A stretch of DNA of 7,074 nucleotides from Hydrogenothermus sp. (GTDB lineage Bacteria; Aquificota; Aquificia; Aquificales; Hydrogenothermaceae). Location: NCBI GenBank assembly GCA_003978675.1, contig QNYP01000010.1, positions 1 through 7,074 on the forward strand, written 5' to 3'. The notes below the pieces were generated by a model, which saw only the letters and a list, made by a program, of their open reading frames with translations, ran no database searches and was not told where the DNA came from. How positions within the stretch are numbered: position 1 is the stretch's first letter; each line of letters opens with the position of its first letter. Below, one piece after another: positions 1-5,308 of this stretch. A program made the position numbers and the translations under genes.

Positions 1-130
1 CAAACAAATCTTTTTCTGTTGGTGTTAAAGATTTATAATCAAGTACATCTTGTTGGATATTAAGCTCTTCAGGAAACCAAACAGCCTTTTTTTGTTTCGT
101 GTATAATGTTTTAAAAACTGGATATTTTGG
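1..130. repeat. Left arm of a perfect 130-bp inverted repeat (inverted copy of the 5' part of nrdB)
   Basis: Every base from 1 to 130 is the complement of base 330-i, so this arm is the exact reverse complement of 200-329. Read on the minus strand it would encode NrdB residues 21-63 with no start codon of its own, so it is not a functional gene. The match breaks at base 131, resumes for 132-135, then ends. Perfect identity, position at the window edge and the short imperfect homology at the junction fit a chimeric read or contig end (typical of whole-genome amplification) better than an old duplication. A real recent inverted duplication is not excluded. Confidence 0.95.
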
Positions 131-139
131 TTTCTAATC

Positions 140-1126
140 ATGTCTAAGGGGTTCATCGGAAAAACTTCAGTTAGAGATAATATTAGACTTTCGGAGAATC
201 CAAAATATCCAGTTTTTAAAACATTATACACGAAACAAAAAAAGGCTGTTTGGTTTCCTGAAGAGCTTAATATCCAACAAGATGTACTTGATTATAAATC
301 TTTAACACCAACAGAAAAAGATTTGTTTGATAGTGCTGTAGGATACTTTGCTTCATCAGAGCTACTTGTTCAAAATGTCTTAGGTAATGGTTTCTTTCCT
401 GTTTTAACAGACCCGTATGCAAAAATGTCTTTTACTGCTCAAATGTTTATGGAAGACATTCATTCAGACTTTTTTGAAATAATAATAAATTCTTTTGATA
501 TGGATAGAAAAAGAGTTTATGACATAACTCTTGAGGACAAACTTTTACAAGAAAAACAAGAGTTAATAATTAGAGCAGTAGATAGAATTACTTATGGAAA
601 AGCAGATCCAGATACACTAGAAGGTAAAAAGCAAATTTTAACTTCTATTTTATTAAATAATATTATTCAAGAAGGACTTTTCTTCTATTCAGCTTTCGCA
701 CATTTCTTTGCAATGAAAGATACAGGAAAAATGAAAAATGTAGTTTCTGGAGTTGAGCTTGTTTTAATTGATGAAAGCTTACATCTACAAAACGGTATAG
801 AAGCAATTTTAACGATTATTGAAGAAAATCCAGAGATAGTAGACGATATTAAGTTTGTTGAGAACATCAGAGACACAATCATAGATGCAGTAGAACTTGA
901 ACTTAATTACTTGAAAACTAAATTTGGTGGAACAACAATCTTTGGAGTCTCTTACAAAGAGTTAGAACAATACATGAAATATATTGCAGACAGAAGATTA
1001 GAAGAACTTGGATTTGACCCTCAGTTTAATATTTCTCAAAATCCTCTTAAATTTTTACAGAAAGAAGATGTTAAGAAATTAACTAACTTTTTTGAAGTAT
1101 CATCAACCGAGTATACGAATTTTTAG
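140..1126 (+). CDS. nrdB: Ribonucleotide reductase class I, R2 (beta) subunit, class Ic-like (Tyr to Phe)
   Basis: This ferritin-fold subunit builds the metal cofactor that starts the radical used by NrdA to reduce ribonucleotides to deoxyribonucleotides in the cytoplasm. At 328 aa it is full length (E. coli R2 376, Chlamydia R2 about 346). The metal ligands are readable: E74, E105 and H108 (in MEDIHSDFF), E178 (IIQEGLFF), and E212 and H215 (IDESLH). D211 and W38 match the radical-transfer residues, and Y325 lies in the tail EYTNF that should dock on NrdA. The usual radical Tyr, four residues after H108, is F112, and the first ligand is Glu instead of Asp. Ligand spacings (31, 3, 73, 34, 3) are those I recall for Chlamydia trachomatis R2c, which uses a Mn/Fe centre. 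Class Ie is unlikely because all ligands are kept. The ATG at 140 has no Shine-Dalgarno, but the sequence before 131 is probably chimeric, so the start is plausible rather than proven. No intein is present. Confidence 0.95.
   Translation: MSKGFIGKTSVRDNIRLSENPKYPVFKTLYTKQKKAVWFPEELNIQQDVLDYKSLTPTEKDLFDSAVGYFASSELLVQNVLGNGFFPVLTDPYAKMSFTAQMFMEDIHSDFFEIIINSFDMDRKRVYDITLEDKLLQEKQELIIRAVDRITYGKADPDTLEGKKQILTSILLNNIIQEGLFFYSAFAHFFAMKDTGKMKNVVSGVELVLIDESLHLQNGIEAILTIIEENPEIVDDIKFVENIRDTIIDAVELELNYLKTKFGGTTIFGVSYKELEQYMKYIADRRLEELGFDPQFNISQNPLKFLQKEDVKKLTNFFEVSSTEYTNF
200..329. repeat. Right arm of the 130-bp inverted repeat (native copy inside nrdB)
   Basis: This arm lies inside the nrdB reading frame (codons 21 to 64) and contains conserved R2 sequence including W38, so it is the original copy and 1-130 the derived one. 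Arms are separated by 69 bases (131-199) that include the nrdB start codon. If both arms were truly adjacent in the genome, a transcript crossing them would fold into a 130-bp stem. Confidence 0.95.
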
Positions 1127-1138
1127 TAACTTCAAAAA

Positions 1139-1156
1139 AGTTTGATAGTTCAAACT
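1139..1156 (+). promoter_or_regulatory. Small hairpin directly before the endonuclease start codon
   Basis: AGTTTGA (1139-1145) pairs with TCAAACT (1150-1156) around a TAGT loop, giving a 7-bp stem that ends at the base before the ATG at 1157. A mutually exclusive weaker stem, AACTT (1128-1132) with AAGTT (1138-1142), overlaps it. The stem is AT-rich and lacks a U tract, so it is not a terminator. It occupies the place where a ribosome site would lie, and no Shine-Dalgarno is visible there. It could limit translation of the endonuclease, as RNA structures do for some phage homing endonuclease genes, but that role is inference. A chance hairpin is possible in such AT-rich sequence. Confidence 0.4.
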
Positions 1157-2866
1157 ATGAAAAAAGAAGATTTTATAATGCTTGTTAAAAACTTGACTCC
1201 TAGAGGAGCTGGAGTAAAAATTTCAAAAAATCCAGACTTAAAAAAGCTCCTCTGGGATATAACATCTTTTCTACCTGAAAATGCACCGCAATCTTTGAGA
1301 ATATGGTGTATTAAAGAAGGAATTCTAACAAAAGACAACCTTCCCAAATGTCCTGTTTGTGGAAGTTTACCAGCCTTTTCCACTGGAAAGTTTTTAACTT
1401 ATTGTTCTAAAAAATGTGCTCAGATGGATAAAGAAAAATTTGTAAAAAAATATGGAGTAGATCATTATCTAAAACTTAGGGAAGTTAAAGAAAAGAGGAA
1501 AGAAACGGTTTTAAGAAGATATGGAGTAGATAACATAGGAAAAATAACTAGAGAAAAAGCAAAAAAAACAATGTTAGAAAGATATGGGGTGGATAATTAT
1601 ACAAAAACTAAAGAGTATAAAGAAAGATTAAAAGAAATTTCCATAAGGAAATACGGAACTACTCATCCTATGAAAAGTCCAATTGTAAAAGAAAAGCTTC
1701 AAAAAATCTTGAATGAAAAAAGAAAAAACATAGTTGAAAAACAACAAAAGGTTTTACAGGAAAAGTATGGTGTAAACTCTCCTATGAAAATACCTGCTGT
1801 TAAAGAAAAAGTTTTAAAAAAGTATAAAAAGAAAGTTTGGGAAAGGCTAAATATTAAGCTTAAGGCAATAGATGTTGAACCTTTATTTGATTTTGAAACT
1901 TTTAAATACTATAAAGTAAAGGAAAGAAAAAAACTCTTATTTTTGTGTAAAAAATGCAATGCAAAATTTTTAGACCATCTAGATAATGGACATTTACCAG
2001 TTTGTCCTGTTTGTTACAGAGGAACTATACCAGAACAAGAGATTGTAAAGTTTTTAAAAGATAAAAATATAACTTTTGAAACAAATAACAGAAATATTTT
2101 AAATTCCTTTGAAATAGATATTTTCATTCCTGAAAAAAACTTAGGTATAGAAGTAAATGGAATTTATTATCATACCTATGAAAACTTAATTCATTTAAGA
2201 GGATTATCAAAAAAAGAGGCAAAAAATTATCACAGGCTAAAATGGATTCTTGCAACACAAAAAAATATTAAACTTTTACAATTTTGGGACAGTGAGATTT
2301 TAAATAAAAAGGATATAGTTTTTTCAATAATTTCCAACTTTTTAGGGTTAAATCAAAAAGTTTATGCTAAAGATTGTAAATTAATAGAACTTACAGAAAC
2401 TCAAGCTCTTGATTTCTTTTTCAATAATCACATAGCAAGTGAAGTAGTATTAGGAAAAAGTTTTGGATTAGTTTATAAAGATGAAATAGTTAGTGCTATT
2501 AGTATTGGTAAAGCTAGATTTGGATTAGAAGGCTACGAAATATATAGATTTGCAAATAAAAGGTATACAAATGTTATAGGAGCTTTAGGAAAGTTAATTT
2601 CTCATATAAAGAATTACATTAAAGGTAATTTATATTCTTATGTAGATTTAAGGCTTTTTTCTGGAAAATCTTTAGAAACTATTGGTTTTGAAAAAGTAAA
2701 AATTACTGAACCAGATTATTATTATACTAAGGATTTTATCAACCTAATACCTAGACAAAAATTTATGAAATTAAAAACTGGACTAAAAGAAAAGGATTTT
2801 TGTAAACAAAATGGATATCACAGAATTTTTTCTGTAGGAAATGCTTTGTATAAATTAACAATATAA
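1157..2866 (+). CDS. Free-standing homing-type endonuclease: zinc finger, YGV repeats, zinc finger, Vsr-like nuclease, C-terminal GNAT-like domain
   Basis: This is a probable mobile-gene endonuclease of 569 aa (counted from ATG 1157) lying between nrdB and nrdA. First comes a treble-clef-type finger (C65, C68, C83, C87). Five basic repeats follow, each starting with (K/R)YG(V/T), with Tyr at 99, 122, 143, 166 and 204; these resemble NUMOD-type DNA-binding modules. A second finger (C264, C267, C283, C286) precedes a Vsr-like PD-(D/E)XK core. The core has E293/E295, FEIDIFIP with D321, GIEVNGIYYH with E332 and H339, a helix with H359, and LLQFWDSEI, which parallels WECEL of Vsr proteins. This resembles the EDxHD homing endonucleases such as I-Bth0305I. 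Residues 400-569 form a further conserved-looking domain ending NGYHRIFSVGNALYKL. The frame also permits TTG 1142 and ATG 1178. I prefer 1157, but none has a good ribosome site; 1178 has a weak GAAGAT upstream. The gene starts 30 bp after nrdB and its TAA adjoins the nrdA ribosome site. Target and activity are not shown. Confidence 0.85.
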   Translation: MKKEDFIMLVKNLTPRGAGVKISKNPDLKKLLWDITSFLPENAPQSLRIWCIKEGILTKDNLPKCPVCGSLPAFSTGKFLTYCSKKCAQMDKEKFVKKYGVDHYLKLREVKEKRKETVLRRYGVDNIGKITREKAKKTMLERYGVDNYTKTKEYKERLKEISIRKYGTTHPMKSPIVKEKLQKILNEKRKNIVEKQQKVLQEKYGVNSPMKIPAVKEKVLKKYKKKVWERLNIKLKAIDVEPLFDFETFKYYKVKERKKLLFLCKKCNAKFLDHLDNGHLPVCPVCYRGTIPEQEIVKFLKDKNITFETNNRNILNSFEIDIFIPEKNLGIEVNGIYYHTYENLIHLRGLSKKEAKNYHRLKWILATQKNIKLLQFWDSEILNKKDIVFSIISNFLGLNQKVYAKDCKLIELTETQALDFFFNNHIASEVVLGKSFGLVYKDEIVSAISIGKARFGLEGYEIYRFANKRYTNVIGALGKLISHIKNYIKGNLYSYVDLRLFSGKSLETIGFEKVKITEPDYYYTKDFINLIPRQKFMKLKTGLKEKDFCKQNGYHRIFSVGNALYKLTI

Positions 2867-2873
2867 AGGAGGT
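2865..2873 (+). promoter_or_regulatory. Strong Shine-Dalgarno site of nrdA
   Basis: AAAGGAGGT lies 7 bases (counted from the end of GGAGG) before the nrdA ATG at 2880 and is close to a perfect anti-16S match. Its first two A residues are the last two bases of the endonuclease TAA stop. This fixes the nrdA start. It suggests that the endonuclease gene was inserted, or later trimmed, without damaging nrdA translation. Confidence 0.9.
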
Positions 2874-2879
2874 TCTTTC

Positions 2880-5264
2880 ATGGAAAGAATAGTCGTAAAA
2901 AGAGACGGAACAGAAGAAAAATTTCAAATGAAAAAACTTATAAATGCTATATTTGCCCTTTTTGAAGGGATGGATTTACCTGATGACTGGGAAATTGCTT
3001 TTAAAATAGCAAAAGAGCTTGATTTAAAAATACCAGAAAGAGTAACAACAGAAGAATTAGACTTTTTAGTTTTAAAAGCAATAGAGCAATTAATACCAAC
3101 TCACTACATATATGACACATTAGCGTCCAGACAGCTACAAAAGATAATTAATAGAAAAATAGATAAAAGATTTAAATCATTCAAAGAAGCTATTGAGTTT
3201 GGAGTAAAAGAGAAATTATATAAAGAAGACCTTTTAAACTTTGATTTGGATAAATTGGAAAGTGCTTTAGATTATGAAAGAGATACACTTTTAGACTACT
3301 TTGGAATGACAACATTAAAAGACAGATACTTTACCAAAGATAGAAACGGAGAAATTATAGAAAAACCTCAATGGTTTTTTATGAGAGTTGCTATGGGAAT
3401 AGGAAATGATGAAGATGAAGTTATAAAAATTTATAATAAATTATCTAAGCTTGAGTATCTTCACTCAACGCCAACCCTTTACAACTCTGGAACAGTTACT
3501 CACCAGTATTCCAGTTGTTATGTAAATGTTATAGATGACTCTTTAGAATCAATTATGGATAAAGCTAAAGAAACTGCATTTTTAGCAAAGTATGCAGGAG
3601 GAGTTGGAACAGATGTTACAAGAATAAGAGCAACAGGTTCGCCGATAAAATCTTTAAATGCTAAATCTTCTGGGGTCATACCTTTTATTAAGATATTTGA
3701 CACAATAGTTAATGCTATACAGCAAGGAGGAAGAAGAAGAAGTTCTCAAGTTATGTATCTTCAACCTTGGCATTTAGATATAGATGCATTTTTAGATTTA
3801 AGAGAAACAACAGGAAATCCATACTTTAGAACTCCCTCTTTAAATACTGCTATCTGGATGCCAGATGAAATAATGAGGAGAATAAAAGAAGGAGAGCCTT
3901 TATATTTATTTGATCCTGCAGAATGTCCTGAACTAATAACAACGTGGGGAAAAGAATTTACAGAAAAATACTTTGAATGCATAGAAAAGGCAGAAACAGG
4001 ACAGATAAAACTCTGGAAAAAAATAGATTCTCAAGAATGGTTTAAAAGATATTTATTTAAGTTAGCTAAAACAGGTCATCCTTGGTTAACATTTAAGGAT
4101 AGACACAATGAACACAATCCTTGTCCAGAGTATGGTGTAATAAATTCATCTAATTTATGCACCGAAATAAGTATCCCTAACTCACCAGAAAGTACAGCAG
4201 TTTGTACACTAGCATCAGTAAACCTTGCAAAACATATAAATGAAGATAAAACAGATATAGACTGGGATAAGCTAAAAGATACAATAGAAACAATGGTTGT
4301 TGCCCTTGATAACATTCTTGATAAAAACTTCTATCCATCTGAAGAATCTCGCAAAAACACAATGGATTTAAGACCTATTGGAATAGGATTAATGGGATTT
4401 GCAGAGACTTTAGTTGAGCTTGGAATACCTTATGATAGCGATACTGCTGTCGAGTTTGCAGAGAAAGTTGCCAAATTCATGAGAGAAACAGCTTATAGAA
4501 AATCTGAAGAACTTGCTAAGGAAAGAGGAGCATTTCCTCATTATGAGGAAATGAAACAGAAAGGAAAGCCTTATCCTTATCCACCAAGAAGAAATGCAGT
4601 TTTACTTGCAATTGCACCAACAGCTTCAATATCTATCATTGCAGGAACAACTTCCTCAATAGATAGTTATTTCTCAAATGTTTACTCAAGGGATACCCTT
4701 TCAGGTAAATTTATAGTTGTAAATAAGCAACTTATGAAAAAACTGGAAGAACTTGATATGTGGAATGAAGAAATGGCAGAAAAAATCAAAGCAAACGGAG
4801 GCTCTATCCAGTATATAGAAGAATTAGACGGTAAGATAAACAAAGCACTATTTAAAGGTGCTTATGAAATTCATCCAAAAAGACAGATAGACATAGCAGC
4901 TGCATTTCAAAAATATATAGACCAAGCAGTTTCTAAGTCTATTTACATAGAAGAAGACCTAAGGGATGATATGTTTGATATTTATATGTATGCCTGGGAA
5001 AAAGGATTAAAATCTACTTACTACTGTTTTATTGATAAAACTATAAAAGGAGAGAAATATACCCAAAAAGTAAATAAAAGGGGAGCAAGAAGAGGTTTTG
5101 GACTTGCAAAAGAAAGACTAAAGAAAGATGAGAATTTAGAGGAAATTGAAAAGTTAGCTAGGGAAAAATACGGAGACGAAATTGTTGATAATGTAAAATC
5201 TGGGAATATAGAAGCCTGTCCTACGGATCCTTTGTTAAGTAAAATTTGCCCAAGTTGTGAGTAA
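2880..5264 (+). CDS. nrdA: Ribonucleotide reductase class I, R1 (alpha) catalytic subunit
   Basis: NrdA reduces ribonucleoside diphosphates to deoxyribonucleotides using a radical delivered by NrdB. The 794-aa protein has an N-terminal ATP cone (about residues 1-92, with VVKRDG near the start), the allosteric activity site. The ten-stranded barrel follows. The substrate-reducing pair is C213 (in SSCYVN) and C442 (in AVCTLASVNL). N425-L-C427-T-E429 supplies the thiyl-radical Cys and its Asn/Glu partners. PTASIS at 580-585 matches the phosphate-binding loop. Y714-Y715 (STYYCF) are the radical-relay tyrosines expected of a class I enzyme, and C790/C793 in the tail CPSCE are the shuttle pair that thioredoxin-type reductants recharge. 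No intein, frameshift or missing catalytic residue is seen. It lies downstream of nrdB, separated by the endonuclease gene, so the order is beta then alpha. Its own strong ribosome site could keep it translated independently. No separate promoter was recognised. Confidence 0.97.
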   Translation: MERIVVKRDGTEEKFQMKKLINAIFALFEGMDLPDDWEIAFKIAKELDLKIPERVTTEELDFLVLKAIEQLIPTHYIYDTLASRQLQKIINRKIDKRFKSFKEAIEFGVKEKLYKEDLLNFDLDKLESALDYERDTLLDYFGMTTLKDRYFTKDRNGEIIEKPQWFFMRVAMGIGNDEDEVIKIYNKLSKLEYLHSTPTLYNSGTVTHQYSSCYVNVIDDSLESIMDKAKETAFLAKYAGGVGTDVTRIRATGSPIKSLNAKSSGVIPFIKIFDTIVNAIQQGGRRRSSQVMYLQPWHLDIDAFLDLRETTGNPYFRTPSLNTAIWMPDEIMRRIKEGEPLYLFDPAECPELITTWGKEFTEKYFECIEKAETGQIKLWKKIDSQEWFKRYLFKLAKTGHPWLTFKDRHNEHNPCPEYGVINSSNLCTEISIPNSPESTAVCTLASVNLAKHINEDKTDIDWDKLKDTIETMVVALDNILDKNFYPSEESRKNTMDLRPIGIGLMGFAETLVELGIPYDSDTAVEFAEKVAKFMRETAYRKSEELAKERGAFPHYEEMKQKGKPYPYPPRRNAVLLAIAPTASISIIAGTTSSIDSYFSNVYSRDTLSGKFIVVNKQLMKKLEELDMWNEEMAEKIKANGGSIQYIEELDGKINKALFKGAYEIHPKRQIDIAAAFQKYIDQAVSKSIYIEEDLRDDMFDIYMYAWEKGLKSTYYCFIDKTIKGEKYTQKVNKRGARRGFGLAKERLKKDENLEEIEKLAREKYGDEIVDNVKSGNIEACPTDPLLSKICPSCE

Positions 5265-5271
5265 AATATAG

Positions 5272-5308
5272 GCCTTCCCTACTATGGGAGGGCTATTTAG
5301 AATTTTTT
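5272..5308. terminator. Bidirectional hairpin terminator between convergent genes
   Basis: GCCTTCCC (5272-5279) pairs with GGGAGGGC (5286-5293) around the six-base loop TACTAT, giving eight pairs including one G-U. It is the most GC-rich patch in the region. On the + strand it starts 8 bases after the nrdA stop and is followed by TATTTAGAATTTTTT (5294-5308). On the - strand it is followed by CTATATTTTAC, a weaker T-rich run. The base of the stem (5293) is the last base of the minus-strand TAG stop codon. Placement between two converging genes supports use in both directions, with better evidence for the + strand. Confidence 0.8.

Noticed and set aside
25..231. Minus-strand open frame of 68 codons at the left edge
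   Set aside because: It runs across the inverted-repeat junction and has no recognisable domain or ribosome site; it is a by-product of the inverted copy of nrdB and the antisense of the nrdB start.
685..1383. Minus-strand open frames inside nrdB and the start of the endonuclease gene
   Set aside because: They are antisense shadows of real genes with no independent support.
2688..2728. Internal promoter for nrdA near the end of the endonuclease gene (TTGAAA and TATACT)
   Set aside because: The boxes are 29 bases apart, too far for a sigma-70-type promoter, and such matches are common by chance in AT-rich DNA.
1142..2866. Intein or fractured-gene arrangement of RNR
   Set aside because: NrdB and NrdA are both continuous with all catalytic residues. 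The inserted gene has no intein splice blocks and lies wholly in the intergenic gap.
1142..2866. HNH, GIY-YIG or LAGLIDADG endonuclease
   Set aside because: None of these signatures is present. The D321 / E332 / H339 / FWDSEI pattern fits a Vsr-like core, and the Cys pairs are zinc fingers outside the nuclease core.
3518..4362. Several minus-strand open frames of 61-79 codons inside nrdA
   Set aside because: They are antisense to strongly conserved R1 sequence, lack ribosome sites and show no domain; they are shadows.
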